Shown here: one piece after another, positions 30,902-39,640 of the stretch | How the letters are laid out: the number at the start of each line of letters is the position of its first letter | Numbering within the stretch: the first letter of the stretch is position 1 | Assembly: GCF_014648115.1 (NCBI RefSeq) | Contig: NZ_BMQM01000004.1 | Location: 124,001-188,000 of the forward strand | Direction: 5' to 3' | Source: Deinococcus seoulensis | GTDB lineage: Bacteria; Deinococcota; Deinococci; Deinococcales; Deinococcaceae | Length of the DNA stretch: 64,000 bases | Position numbers and translations under genes: made by a program | Notes under the pieces: generated by a model | What the model saw: the letters and a program-made list of their open reading frames with translations, nothing else | Told to the model about the DNA's origin: nothing | Database searches by the model: none

Positions 30902-32239
30902 ATGACCACCGAAGCCACCCCCGAACAGCCCGCCCAGCAACGCCTGCCCCGCACCCTCACCCGCGACCTGAACCACCACGACGGCCAGACCGTGCGCCTG
31001 CAGGGCTTCGTGCATGCCCGCCGCGACCTGGGCGGCGTGCAGTTCGTGGTGCTGCGCGACGTGAGCGGCGTCACGCAGTGCGTCGGCAAGGGCCTGAACC
31101 TGCCGCTCGCGGAGAGCAGCGTGGAGGTCACGGGCACCGTCAAGGCGCACCCCAAGGCGCCCGGCGGGTTCGAGGTGCAGATCAGTGAGTTCCGCGTGAT
31201 CAGCGCCGCCGTGGAGGCCAGCCCGGTCGAGATTCCCAAGATGGAATGGAACGTCAACCCGGAAACCATGCTCGACTACCGCGTGGTGACCGTGCGCGGC
31301 CTGAAGGAACGCGCCGCGCTGAAGGTGCAGGCCGAACTGGTCGCCGCGTTCCGGGATCACCTGATGACCGAGGGCTTCACCGAGATCAGCACGCCCAAGA
31401 TCGTCTCGGCCGGCGCGGAGGGCGGCGCGAACCTGTTCCCTATCGACTACTTCGGACAAGGCGCGTACCTCGCGCAGAGCCCGCAGCTGTACAAGCAGAT
31501 CATGGTCGGCGTGTTCGAGCGCGTGTTCGAGGTCGCGCCCGTGTACCGCGCCGAGGAGCACGCCACCAGCCGTCACCTGAACGAGTACCTGAGCCTGGAC
31601 GTCGAGATGGGCTTCATCGAGGACGAGGAAGACGTCATGAGCCTGGAGAACCGCCTGCTGGCGAGCATCATGACCCGCCTGAAAGCCACCTCGCAGGCCG
31701 AGTTCGACCTGCTGGGCGCCACCATTCCCGACGTGCCCGCGCACATTCCGCGTATCAGCCTGTTCGATGCCCGCGCCCTCGTCACCGAGAAGTACGGGCA
31801 TCAGGTGGGCGGCAAGGACCTCGACCCGGAAGCCGAGCGTCTGCTGTGCCAGCACTACGCGGAAACGGAGGGCAGCGACTTCGTGTTCGTCACCAAGTAC
31901 CCCCGCGCCGCCCGACCGTTCTACGCGCACCCGGACAGCAACGCCGACGGCAGCCTCAGCAGCGAGATCACGCGCGGCTTCGACCTGCTGTTCCGCGGCA
32001 TCGAGATCACCTCGGGCGGCCAGCGCATCCACGACCACGCCATGCTGATGGACTCCATCGCCGCGTACAAACTCAACCCCGAGTCGCTTTCGGGCTACAC
32101 CGAGGTCTTCAAGTACGGCATGCCCCCCCACGGCGGCTTCGCCATCGGCGCCGAACGCCTCACCGCCAAACTGCTGGGCATCAGCAACGTCCGCTACGCC
32201 CGCGCCTTCCCCCGCGACCGCCACCGGCTGACGCCCTGA
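30902..32239 (+). CDS. aspS: Archaeal-type non-discriminating aspartyl-tRNA synthetase (AspRS2)
   Basis: The 445-residue protein has an N-terminal OB-fold anticodon domain (GQTVRLQGFVHARRDLGGVQFVVLRD) and a class II core with YRAEEHATSRHLNEYLSLD (motif 2) and GGFAIGAERLTAKLLG (motif 3). It lacks the GAD insertion of bacterial AspRS. In D. radiodurans this type charges tRNA-Asp and tRNA-Asn with Asp, the second being amidated by GatCAB, the route to Asn there. His38 and Pro87 here have the same spacing as H28 and P77, which I recall as determinants of relaxed recognition in that enzyme. AAGGAG at 30887-30892 supports ATG 30902 over 30881. Confidence 0.92.
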   Translation: MTTEATPEQPAQQRLPRTLTRDLNHHDGQTVRLQGFVHARRDLGGVQFVVLRDVSGVTQCVGKGLNLPLAESSVEVTGTVKAHPKAPGGFEVQISEFRVISAAVEASPVEIPKMEWNVNPETMLDYRVVTVRGLKERAALKVQAELVAAFRDHLMTEGFTEISTPKIVSAGAEGGANLFPIDYFGQGAYLAQSPQLYKQIMVGVFERVFEVAPVYRAEEHATSRHLNEYLSLDVEMGFIEDEEDVMSLENRLLASIMTRLKATSQAEFDLLGATIPDVPAHIPRISLFDARALVTEKYGHQVGGKDLDPEAERLLCQHYAETEGSDFVFVTKYPRAARPFYAHPDSNADGSLSSEITRGFDLLFRGIEITSGGQRIHDHAMLMDSIAAYKLNPESLSGYTEVFKYGMPPHGGFAIGAERLTAKLLGISNVRYARAFPRDRHRLTP

Positions 32240-32246
32240 GGGGCGT

Positions 32247-32298
32247 GGGTGATGGCCGATGGTCGACGGCCGATAGCTGATGGTCGATGGCTGATAGG
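32247..32298. repeat. GATGGTC/GATGGC tandem-type repeat
   Basis: Imperfect tandem copies of a (T)GATGG(T/C)C unit (GGTGATGGCCGATGGTCGACGGCCGATAG...) directly after aspS2. The same unit recurs at 37950-38031 and 58734-58768, always beside gene ends. Confidence 0.75.
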
Positions 32299-32330
32299 CA
32301 GGCTCGCCCCGTGACGGGTGGGCCTGTTTT
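32299..32330 (+). terminator. aspS2 terminator
   Basis: CAGGCTCGCCC pairs with GGGTGGGCCTG (two G-T wobbles) and is followed by TTTTCGG. Confidence 0.75.
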
Positions 32331-32395
32331 CGGTTGCGGGCGGGTGTACGCTGGAACCGTCCCCATCCAGCCCCCCCGGCCCCGGAGGAACCACC

Positions 32396-33046
32396 ATGCG
32401 CGCACCTGCCGTCCGACCCGCCCTGATCCTGAGCGCCGCGCTGCTGGGCTGCGCCGGCACGCACGCCCTGGCCGCCTGCGACCCCGCCGGGTTCATGCCG
32501 CCCGGCACCCGCACGTACCGCCTGACCACGCAGGGCCAGAGCAGCACCTTCACGTCCCGCGCCCAGGTGAAGGGCAACACCGTGACCGTCCAGACCACCA
32601 CGGGCGGCCAGACGACCAGCAGCACCTGGACCTGCACGGGCAGGGGCATGACCGCCACCATCGGCGCCGGTAAGGGCGACCTGCGGCTGGAGGCCGGATT
32701 CTACCCGCCCACCTCTGCCTGGAAGGTCGGGTACGCCTGGACCAGCGACGGGAAGGTGCAGGCCAGCGGCGGCATGAACATGCAGAGCCGCACCCGCAGC
32801 CGCATTGCCGCGCAGGAGAAGGTCACCACGCCCGCCGGGACGTTCACTGCGCTGCGCGTCGAGACGACGACCACCACCACCATGACCCCGCCCGCCGGGG
32901 CTGACCTGCCGCCCGGCATGGACCTGAACAAACTGATGGGTGGCGACACCCGCAGCACCGCGTGGTACGTGCGTGGCGTCGGTCTGGTCAAGCAGACCAT
33001 TCCGTCCGCGCAGTTCAGCATGGTCCTGACGAAGTACACCCGCTGA
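32396..33046 (+). CDS. Exported TapB/DUF3108-like protein
   Basis: The 216-residue protein begins with a signal sequence (VRPALILSAALLGCAGTHALAACDPAG) that contains a possible lipobox LLGC and also an ALA-A type I site. The mature part has EKVTTPAGTFTALRVETTTTTT and TRSTAWYVRGVGLVKQTIPSAQ, the pattern of TapB/DUF3108-like beta proteins. Its role is unknown. A Thr-rich run (TTTTTT) and TPPAGADLPPGMD form a flexible insertion. GGAGG lies just before the ATG at 32396. Confidence 0.7.
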   Translation: MRAPAVRPALILSAALLGCAGTHALAACDPAGFMPPGTRTYRLTTQGQSSTFTSRAQVKGNTVTVQTTTGGQTTSSTWTCTGRGMTATIGAGKGDLRLEAGFYPPTSAWKVGYAWTSDGKVQASGGMNMQSRTRSRIAAQEKVTTPAGTFTALRVETTTTTTMTPPAGADLPPGMDLNKLMGGDTRSTAWYVRGVGLVKQTIPSAQFSMVLTKYTR

Positions 33047-33086
33047 CCCTGGCCGGCCCCGCCGCGACTGGGCTACCATTCCCGGC

Positions 33087-33866
33087 ATGACCGACCCCAC
33101 CCGAGGCAGCAACGAACAGGCCCTGAACGAGGAATTCGCGCAGTTCAGCGTGGACGGGCAGCGACTGTACGGCCTGCTGCACCGCCCCACCGGAGACGCG
33201 CCCGCGCAGGGCTGGCCCAGCGTGGTCATCCTGCACGGCTTCACCGGCAACCGTGGCGGCGACCACCGCCTGCTGCCGCTGCTGTCCCGTTTCCTTGCGG
33301 CGCGCGGCGTGGCCAGCCTGCGCTTCGACTTCCGGGGCAGCGGCGAGAGCCACGGCGATTTCAGCGAGATGACCGTCACCCGCGAGGTGCAGGACACCCA
33401 GGCCGCCTTCGAGTACCTGCGCCGTCAGAGCGGCATCGACCCGGAACGCACCATGCTGCTGGGCTTCAGCATGGGCGGGCTGGTCGCTGCACTCAGCGCG
33501 CCCCTGGTCCGCCCGCACCGCCTCGCCCTGTGGGCACCTGCCCTGCCGGAACTGTGGCTGCCGTTCCTGCGGGGCGGGTTCCTGCCCGCCACCGTCACCG
33601 ATTACAACGGCTGGCCGCTGGGCCGCGAGTTCCTTCAGGAAATGACCCGCCTGCGCCCCCTGGAGGCGGCCGCCGCGTGGCAGGGCGAGGCCCGCGTCTT
33701 CCACGGCGACGCCGACCAGACCTGCCCCCCCGAATTCGGCGTGCGCTACGCCCAGGCGCTGCGCTGCGAGGCCGTCGCCATTCCCGGCGCGGGCCACACC
33801 TTCGACTCGCTCGAACAGGTGGACCTGCTGTACCGCGAGACGGCGCGCTTCCTCACCGGGGGGTGA
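33087..33866 (+). CDS. Alpha/beta hydrolase, esterase-like
   Basis: The 259-residue protein has VVILHGFTGNRGG (oxyanion loop), SLRFDFRGSGESHG, the nucleophile GFSMGG, acid GDADQTCPP and base GAGHTFDS. It resembles feruloyl/cinnamoyl-type esterases with a short cap. The substrate is unknown. No signal peptide is present. TACCAT at 33074-33079, seven bases before the ATG, gives a leaderless promoter. Confidence 0.87.
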   Translation: MTDPTRGSNEQALNEEFAQFSVDGQRLYGLLHRPTGDAPAQGWPSVVILHGFTGNRGGDHRLLPLLSRFLAARGVASLRFDFRGSGESHGDFSEMTVTREVQDTQAAFEYLRRQSGIDPERTMLLGFSMGGLVAALSAPLVRPHRLALWAPALPELWLPFLRGGFLPATVTDYNGWPLGREFLQEMTRLRPLEAAAAWQGEARVFHGDADQTCPPEFGVRYAQALRCEAVAIPGAGHTFDSLEQVDLLYRETARFLTGG

Positions 33867-33929
33867 AGGGGAAGTGGGGAGCGGTGCGCGGGAAGTCGGG
33901 GCTGTTCCCGCCCACATCCCACTCCCCAG

Positions 33930-34610
33930 TTACCCGTCCGAGCGGGCGACCCAGATGGTGTGCCACGCGCCCCGGCCCTCGCGGGCGCGGGCGCGGCGCA
34001 CCTCGGTGTGATACCCGGCCCTTTCCAGCGCGGCCGTGAAGCGCGGCACGGCCTCCACGCTCCAGACGGCCAGCAGCCCGCCGGGCGTCAGGGCGGCGCG
34101 GATGGCGGCCAGACCGCGCGGCGAGTACAGCCAGTCGTTGCCATGCTGGGTCATGCCTTCCGGGCCGTTGTCCACGTCCAGCAGGATCGCGTCGAAGGTC
34201 CGCCGCGAGGCGCGGATCAGGTCGGCCACGTCGCCCACGTGCACGCGGGTGCGCGGGTCGGTCAGCGGGTACCCGGCGGCCTGCCCGAGCGGGCCCCGGT
34301 TCCAGTCCACGACGGCGCCCACGAGTTCCGCGACGGTGACGGTCGCGTCCGGCCCGGCGCTGCGCAGCGCGGCGGCGAGCGTGAAGCCCATGCCCAGCCC
34401 TCCCACCAGGACGTGCGCGGCGGCGCGGCCCGCCACCTGCGGCACGGCGTACTCGGCCAGCGCCTCCTCGCTGGCGTGCTGGCGGCTGTTCATGAGTTCG
34501 CTCACATACCCGCTGATGCGGATGCTGAACTCGTTCTCCCGCTGCCACAGTTCCAGCTGATCGGAACTGCCGGGAATGGGCGCGGCGCCCAGCGGCACCC
34601 AGGCTTTCAA
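33930..34610 (-). CDS. Spermidine-synthase-like SAM-dependent methyltransferase fold protein
   Basis: The 226-residue protein has LWQRENEFSIRISGYVSELMNSRQHASEEALAEYA, then VLVGGLGMGFTLAAAL (nucleotide-binding Gly loop), VTVAELVGAVVDWNRG (acidic strand-2 end), VHVGDVADLI and FDAILLDVDNGPEGMT. This is the spermidine synthase superfamily. It may be an aminopropyltransferase or a methyltransferase. The start is TTG at 34610, preceded by no Shine-Dalgarno sequence. Instead an 18-residue leaderless ORF ends on it (TTGA overlap), so initiation appears to rely on coupling. Confidence 0.75.
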   Translation of the reverse strand: MKAWVPLGAAPIPGSSDQLELWQRENEFSIRISGYVSELMNSRQHASEEALAEYAVPQVAGRAAAHVLVGGLGMGFTLAAALRSAGPDATVTVAELVGAVVDWNRGPLGQAAGYPLTDPRTRVHVGDVADLIRASRRTFDAILLDVDNGPEGMTQHGNDWLYSPRGLAAIRAALTPGGLLAVWSVEAVPRFTAALERAGYHTEVRRARAREGRGAWHTIWVARSDG

Positions 34611-34663
34611 GCGCGCACCGGGCGGGGGGAGGCTGGGCAGGAGGGAAGGTGGGCGTGCGGCAT
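34607..34663 (-). CDS. Leaderless 18-residue upstream ORF coupled to the spermidine-synthase-like gene
   Basis: ATG at 34663 opens MPHAHLPSCPASPRPVRA, and the TGA overlaps the TTG start of the downstream gene (TTGA). TACACT at 34670-34675 (minus strand), six bases before the ATG, matches the leaderless promoter pattern. It probably serves to load ribosomes for the weak TTG start. The peptide is Pro- and Arg-rich but shows no specific codon run. Alternatively transcription starts elsewhere and the ORF is not used. Confidence 0.5.
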   Translation of the reverse strand: MPHAHLPSCPASPRPVRA

Positions 34664-34689
34664 CCGGCCAGTGTACCTGCCTGCCCCGC

Positions 34690-35217
34690 CTACAGCCCGA
34701 TCAGGGCGCCCAGCGCGGCCGCGCCGATCACGACCAGCGCCGGGTTCACGCGCGTGCGGGTCAGCAGCGCGAACGCGGCGGCAGCGATGACGGCGCCCGC
34801 CACGTTCTGCACGCTGCCGCGCGCCAGGACCAGCACCCCGGCCAGCAGCACGCCCCCCCCGAACGGCAGCAGGGCGCTGCGGATGGTGGGCAGCCACTTC
34901 CAGCCCAGCAGGCGCCTCCAGGCGAGGGCGGCGGCGGCGCTCAGCAGCGCGGTGGGGCCGTAGAAGCCCAGCGTGGCGGCGGCCGCTCCGGCCCACCCGC
35001 CCGCCGCGAAGCCGTAGTGGGTCATGGCGAGCATGTTCGGTCCGGGCATGACCTGCCCCAGCGCGAACCCGCTGGCGAGCGTCCCTGGCGTGATCCACTG
35101 CCGCTGCCCGACCAGCACCCGTTCGATCTCGGCCAGGTTCGCCCCGCCGAAACTGATCAGCCCCAGCCTCGTGAAGGTCAGCAGGATATCCAGCCAGTTC
35201 GCCCCGGCGTCCGTCAC
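34690..35217 (-). CDS. Chromate transporter, C-terminal CHR-domain subunit
   Basis: The 175-residue protein is a single CHR domain: [63 protein letters not shown], then three further hydrophobic segments. GTG at 35217 overlaps the stop of the upstream CHR gene (GTGA). Short-chain ChrA proteins work as pairs equivalent to the two halves of a fused long-chain ChrA. The exported anion is chromate by family, but not proven here. Confidence 0.87.
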   Translation of the reverse strand: MTDAGANWLDILLTFTRLGLISFGGANLAEIERVLVGQRQWITPGTLASGFALGQVMPGPNMLAMTHYGFAAGGWAGAAAATLGFYGPTALLSAAAALAWRRLLGWKWLPTIRSALLPFGGGVLLAGVLVLARGSVQNVAGAVIAAAAFALLTRTRVNPALVVIGAAALGALIGL

Positions 35218-35831
35218 GGCTGCTCCTGCGGGCGGGGGCGGTGCAGGATCAGGCCCGCGCCCACCACGACCCCCAGCACCGGCAGCAGGTCCAGGCGCAG
35301 CAGGCCGATCCCGGCGAAGGTCGCCAGCGCCAGTGGCCACCCGCCGCGCAGGCCACCCACGACCCGCAGGACCGGCAGGGCCGCCGTGAGCATGACCGCC
35401 AGGGCCGCACACGCCGCGCCGCGCAGCGCACTCTGAAGCGGTGCGGGCAGCCCGCCGGGCAGGCCCAGCGTGACGACCGTGACGGCCAGCATGGCGATCA
35501 GTCCGGGCGTCAGGACACCCACGACCGCCCAGAGCGCGCCGGGCCAGCCGCGCAGGCGCGCGCCGATCATGGCGGCCAGATTCACGGCGTTCGGGCCGGG
35601 CGTCAGTTGCGCCAGCGTGTACGATTCCGCGAAGTCCAGTTCGGTCATCCAGGCGCGGCCCAGCACGGCGCGGCGCATGTGGGCGGGCAGGCCCCCGCCG
35701 ATGCCCACCATCGCCACGCCCGCGAACACCCGCAGCAGGTCCGCGTGCGTGGGCGTGACCGGAACCGGCGCCGGTGGGTGGTGGGGTGCGTCCTCCGGCG
35801 GGGCGGGCGGCGGGGCGGTGGGAGCACTCAT
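35214..35831 (-). CDS. Chromate transporter, N-terminal CHR-domain subunit
   Basis: The 205-residue protein starts with a Pro-rich tail (to about residue 28), then [52 protein letters not shown] and several hydrophobic helices. It is the partner half of the next CHR gene, with a 4-base overlap. GIGGG-P replaces the FGGP of the canonical ChrA motif, as is common in N-terminal halves. A dispersed repeat lies immediately upstream of its ATG. Confidence 0.87.
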   Translation of the reverse strand: MSAPTAPPPAPPEDAPHHPPAPVPVTPTHADLLRVFAGVAMVGIGGGLPAHMRRAVLGRAWMTELDFAESYTLAQLTPGPNAVNLAAMIGARLRGWPGALWAVVGVLTPGLIAMLAVTVVTLGLPGGLPAPLQSALRGAACAALAVMLTAALPVLRVVGGLRGGWPLALATFAGIGLLRLDLLPVLGVVVGAGLILHRPRPQEQP

Positions 35832-35954
35832 CTGAACTCCGGTTGAACAGCATCCAACCCGGGCAGAGCGAGCAGGAGAGAAGCGGATTCCGGGCGCGGA
35901 GTTGGCACCCCGGTGCCGTGCCGGGGTGTGAACGCAACAGACGGAATCCGTTCC
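35832..35954. repeat. Degenerate long dispersed repeat upstream of the chromate transporter
   Basis: Contains ACTCCGGTTGAACAGCATCCAACCCGGGC, GAGCAGGAGAGAAGCGGATTCCGGGCGCGGAGTTGGCACC, an inner palindrome CACCCCGG-TGCCGTG-CCGGGGTG and AACAGACGGAATCCGTT. The order is that of the 30550 copy. A small fragment (GATTCCGTCCGTATG) recurs at 36077-36091. The remaining intergenic sequence to 36121 holds the promoter of the ABC exporter operon. Confidence 0.7.
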
Positions 35955-36121
35955 ATGGCCCGAGGCTACTCCCGGCCCCGCCGCTCGGGCGTGACTGTCG
36001 GGGGAACACCCGTGCACGCAACGCACGCAATCCCACCCACCCGCGCGGCCCGGCCCAGCACTACGCCAACTGGCTGATTCCGTCCGTATGAATTCGCCCG
36101 TGGCGTATCCTGCGAGGCACG

Positions 36122-37144
36122 ATGACCACCTCACCCCCGGACGCCGCCGTGCACGTTCGCGACCTGCGCAAGGCCTACGCCGTCCACGAGAAGGAACCCG
36201 GCTTCATGGGCAGCCTGCGCTCGTTCGTGAGCCGCAAGACCCGGCAGGTCGAGGCGGTGCGCGGCGTGAGTTTCGACCTGCACCCCGGCGAGGTCGTGGG
36301 GTTCCTCGGGCCGAACGGGGCGGGGAAGACCACCACACTCAAGATGCTCTCGGGCCTGCTGCACCCGTCGGGCGGCGAGGCGCGCGTGGCGGGCTTCGAG
36401 CCCCGGCGGCGCGAGGCGGCGTTCCTGCGGCAGATCACGCTGGTCATGGGGCAGAAGCAGCAGCTGATCTGGGACCTCCCGGCGCTGGATTCCTTTCTGG
36501 TCAATCAGGCGATCTACGAGATCCCGGACGACCAGTACCGCGCGACCATGCGTGAATTCACGGATGTGCTGGGCCTGGACGGCATCCTGAAGAAGCAGGT
36601 GCGCAAGCTGTCGCTGGGCGAACGCATGAAGTGCGAACTGGCCGCCGCGCTGCTGCACCGACCCAGGGTGCTGTTCCTGGACGAACCGACCATCGGACTG
36701 GACGTGAACATGCAGGAAAGCGTGCGGGCGTTCGTGCGCGACTACAACGAGCGGTACGACGCGACCGTGATCCTCACGAGTCACTACATGGCGGACGTGA
36801 CCGCCCTGGCCCGCCGCATCCTGGTGATCGACCAGGGCGCACTGGTGTTCGACGGCGACCTGGGCAGCCTCGCCGGGCAGGCCGGGGCGGGGAAGACCAT
36901 CCGGTTGCAACTGCGGTCCCCCGTGACCGCTCAGGTGCTCGCCGGGTACGGGCAGGACGTGAGTGTGGACGGCCTGAGCGCCCAGCTGAGCGTGCCGCGC
37001 GCCGAGGTCAGCGAACGCGCCGCGCGGCTGCTGGCCGACCTGGACGTGGCCGACCTGACCGTCGAGGACCCCAGTATCGAGGCGATCATGGCTGACCTGT
37101 TCGGGCACCGCACGCCCCCCGCGCCCGCACTGGAGACCGTGTGA
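36122..37144 (+). CDS. ABC-2 exporter ATP-binding protein
   Basis: The 340-residue ATPase has [14 protein letters not shown] (Walker A), [17 protein letters not shown] (Q-loop region), [32 protein letters not shown] (signature and Walker B) and [10 protein letters not shown] (H-switch). The C-terminal 80 residues are an added regulatory domain. With the two downstream DUF990-type permeases it forms a complete exporter; the substrate is unknown. TATCCT at 36106-36111 and GAGG at 36113-36116 precede the ATG, and a GTGA overlap links it to the first permease. Confidence 0.9.
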   Translation: MTTSPPDAAVHVRDLRKAYAVHEKEPGFMGSLRSFVSRKTRQVEAVRGVSFDLHPGEVVGFLGPNGAGKTTTLKMLSGLLHPSGGEARVAGFEPRRREAAFLRQITLVMGQKQQLIWDLPALDSFLVNQAIYEIPDDQYRATMREFTDVLGLDGILKKQVRKLSLGERMKCELAAALLHRPRVLFLDEPTIGLDVNMQESVRAFVRDYNERYDATVILTSHYMADVTALARRILVIDQGALVFDGDLGSLAGQAGAGKTIRLQLRSPVTAQVLAGYGQDVSVDGLSAQLSVPRAEVSERAARLLADLDVADLTVEDPSIEAIMADLFGHRTPPAPALETV

Positions 37145-37950
37145 GCCGCCCCGGCCCCCTGAACACCGCGCGGGTGCTGTTCGCCACGCATTTCGCGGAG
37201 ATGGCCGAGTACCGCGCCGAGGTCGTCATCTGGATGCTGTCCGGCACGCTGTCGCTGGTCATGATGCTGGTCTGGATGGCGCAGGCGCAGGCCGCGCCCG
37301 GCGGGCAGATTCGCGGCTACGACGCCGCCGGGTTCGCCACGTACTTCCTGAGCACCTGGCTGGTGTCGCAACTGCTGGTCGTGTGGGTCGCGTGGGAACT
37401 GGATTTCGAGATCCGGCAGGGCACCCTGTCCCCGAAACTGCTGCGCCCGCTGGACCCGATGTGGACGCATTACGCGTCGCACGTCGCCGAGCGGCTGGTC
37501 AGGATCGTGCCCATGCTGGTGCTCGTCACGGCGTTCGCGCTGCTGTCCGGCGCGCGTTTCACGACCGAGTGGTGGGCGTACCCGGCCGCGCTGGGCCTCG
37601 CGGCACTGGGCTTCACGGCGCGCTTCCTGTACGAGTACGCCATCGGCCTGCTGGCCTTCTGGACCGAGAGCAGCACCAGCTTCCAGGAACTCGCGTGGCT
37701 GGTGTACGCCGCGCTGGGCGGCATGTTCGCCCCGCTGGACTTCTACCCCGCCTGGGTGCAGAACGTGGCCGTCTGGACGCCGTTCCCGTACATGCTGGGC
37801 CTCCCCGCGCAACTCCTGGCGGGCAAGGCCGGACCCGACGACGCCCTGCGCGGCGCGCTCGTCATGCTGGGCTGGCTGGTCGTGTTCTGGTTCCTGCGAC
37901 TGGCCGTCTGGCGAGCTGGCCTCAAAAAGTACGGCGCGGTGGGAGCATGA
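37141..37950 (+). CDS. ABC-2 type permease, first subunit
   Basis: The 269-residue protein has about six helices and starts FATHFAEMAEYRAEVVIWMLSGTLSLVMMLVW. DFEIRQGTLSPKLLRPLDP is the cytoplasmic motif of the DUF990/ABC-2 permease group, and FWTESSTSFQELAWLVYAALGGMFAPLDFYP precedes the last helices. GTG at 37141 overlaps the ATPase stop. The next permease follows after a 100-base gap containing a long inverted repeat. Confidence 0.87.
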   Translation: MSRPGPLNTARVLFATHFAEMAEYRAEVVIWMLSGTLSLVMMLVWMAQAQAAPGGQIRGYDAAGFATYFLSTWLVSQLLVVWVAWELDFEIRQGTLSPKLLRPLDPMWTHYASHVAERLVRIVPMLVLVTAFALLSGARFTTEWWAYPAALGLAALGFTARFLYEYAIGLLAFWTESSTSFQELAWLVYAALGGMFAPLDFYPAWVQNVAVWTPFPYMLGLPAQLLAGKAGPDDALRGALVMLGWLVVFWFLRLAVWRAGLKKYGAVGA

Positions 37951-38031
37951 GGGTCGATGGTGAACGGTTGATGGTTGACAGAGGCTGGTGCGCTCTTCCA
38001 TCAACCATCGACCATCAACATTCAACCCGCA
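37950..38031. repeat. GATGGT-type inverted repeat inside the ABC exporter operon
   Basis: The left arm GGGTCGATGGTGAACGGTTG... and right arm ...CATCGACCATCAACATTCAACCC form an imperfect stem of about 30 bases. It lies between the two permease genes and contains the same GATGGT units as at 32247 and 58734. It may alter relative expression of the second permease. Confidence 0.75.
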
Positions 38032-38050
38032 TCACGCCCAGGTGTGCCGC

Positions 38051-38839
38051 GTGACGCGCTACCTGCGGCTGCTGCGGATCTTCACGGGCGCGACCCTGTC
38101 GGCGCAGCTGGAGTACCGCGCGAACTTCGTGGGGGCGCTGCTGGCCAGTCTGGGCGAGGTGGGCGTGGCGCTGCTGGGCCTGGGGATCGTGTTCGGGCAG
38201 CCCGGCATTACCAGCGTGGGAGGCTGGTCGTTCCGGGAGGCGCTGCTGGTCACGGGGTTCTTCATGCTGACCGAGGGCGTGATCAGCGTGTTCATCCAGC
38301 CGAACATGAGCAAGATCGCGGACGCCATCCGCACCGGCAGCATGGACTTCACGCTGCTCAAACCCATCGACGCGCAGTTCGGGGTGAGTACCCGGCACCT
38401 GAACGTGCTGCGCGCGCCCGACCTGCTGATCGGGCTGGGCCTGATCGCCTACGCCGCGTCGGGCCTGAGCGTCACGGCGGGCGGGGTGCTGGGCGCGGCG
38501 CTGCTGTACGCCTCGGCGGTCGTGATCGTGTACTGCATCTGGTTGGCGCTGAGCACCACGGCGTTCTGGTTCGTGAAGACGCAGAACGTCGCGGAACTGT
38601 TCAACGGCGTGTTCGGCGCGGCCCGCTTCCCGGTGTCGGCCTTCCCGCTGCCCGTGCGGGCGTTCCTGACGTTCGTGGTGCCGGTGGCGTTCATCACGAC
38701 CGTGCCCGCGCAGGCCATGACCGGCGAACTGGCCTGGAGCGTGGCGCTGGCGTCGCCGGTCGTGGCGGCCGCGCTGTTCGTGGTGACCCGCCTGTTCTGG
38801 CTGCGCGCGGTCGGCAGTTACACCAGCGCGAGCAGCTGA
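38051..38839 (+). CDS. ABC-2 type permease, second subunit
   Basis: The 262-residue protein has about six helices, with LEYRANFVGALLASLGEVGVALLGLGIVF, EGVISVFIQPNMSKIADAIRTGSMDFTLLKPIDAQF (cytoplasmic motif shared with its partner) and FWFVKTQNVAELFNGVFGAARFPVSAFP. GTG at 38051 begins VTRYLRLLRIFTG. GTG 38042 is possible, and the open frame upstream covers the inverted repeat. Its TGA overlaps the ATG of the next gene by one base. Confidence 0.85.
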   Translation: MTRYLRLLRIFTGATLSAQLEYRANFVGALLASLGEVGVALLGLGIVFGQPGITSVGGWSFREALLVTGFFMLTEGVISVFIQPNMSKIADAIRTGSMDFTLLKPIDAQFGVSTRHLNVLRAPDLLIGLGLIAYAASGLSVTAGGVLGAALLYASAVVIVYCIWLALSTTAFWFVKTQNVAELFNGVFGAARFPVSAFPLPVRAFLTFVVPVAFITTVPAQAMTGELAWSVALASPVVAAALFVVTRLFWLRAVGSYTSASS

Positions 38840-39507
38840 TGCCCACAGGTCCGGGCGCCGGAGAGGCCCCAGGCTGGGAGGCCCCCACCTGGCAGACACT
38901 GGGCCTGAGCCGCCCGCGCGCCCTGCCCCTGACCGGCGCGGCCCGCGAGCGGCTGGCGCACCTGACCGAACTGCGCGACATCGACTCGCCCGCCGCAGCC
39001 GACCGCGCCGGGGCCGAGTACGCCGGGGAACGCTGGCTGGCGCCGGACCTGCTGGGCGTGCGCCCCTGGCTGCCGCCGGGCACGCCGCGCCGCGAGGTGC
39101 CGGGCGCCGTCCTGAACGGCGAGTGGACCGGCTTTCTGGCGCTGCTGGGAGAGTACGGCCCCTGGGTGTACGCCGCCGACGTGCGGGCCTTGCAGGAACT
39201 CTCGGGTGCGTACGCCGCGCTGGTGCAGGCCGCGCAGACTGCCCCCGAGGACGTGGCGCTGCACGCCGCCGCGCGCTCGCTGGCCGACGCGCCACACCAC
39301 ACGCTGCTGATCCGGCTGGAAGCCACGCCGTACCGCCGCCCCGAACGTCCCGCGCGGTGGTGGCCCGCGCGCTGGTGGTCGTGGGGGCGACCCGGAAGGC
39401 AACCTCCCGCCGACGCCGCCACGCTGGTCGAACTGGAACGCGCCTTCTGGACGCTGGTGGCCGCGCACGCCCAGGACCGCCGCGCCGCCTGGGTCGCCCG
39501 CCGCTAG
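38839..39507 (+). CDS. Uncharacterised protein coupled to the ABC exporter
   Basis: I do not recognise this 222-residue protein. It contains TGFLALLGEYGPWVYAADVRALQELSGAYAALVQAAQ and, near 170, an Arg/Trp-rich stretch (RPERPARWWPARWWSWGR), and ends in a helix with LVELERAFWTLVAAHAQDRRAAWVARR. No signal or membrane helix is seen. The TGATG overlap with the second permease implies joint translation, which suggests but does not show a link with the exporter. Confidence 0.55.
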   Translation: MPTGPGAGEAPGWEAPTWQTLGLSRPRALPLTGAARERLAHLTELRDIDSPAAADRAGAEYAGERWLAPDLLGVRPWLPPGTPRREVPGAVLNGEWTGFLALLGEYGPWVYAADVRALQELSGAYAALVQAAQTAPEDVALHAAARSLADAPHHTLLIRLEATPYRRPERPARWWPARWWSWGRPGRQPPADAATLVELERAFWTLVAAHAQDRRAAWVARR

Positions 39508-39640
39508 GGTGCCCCGGTCTGGGGTGCTCCGGTCGGGGGTGGGCATCCTCGCCGGGGACTTTAAGCGTGCGTTCACGTCCCTGCCGGATTGTCGGTTGCG
39601 GCCGACTGTGCCCCCCGCCGCCGCATTACATTCTCCGCAT

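Noticed and set aside
30830..33397. An 855-codon minus-strand frame across aspS2 and its neighbours
   Set aside because: It crosses promoters, terminators and three confident plus-strand genes, and its translation is not protein-like.
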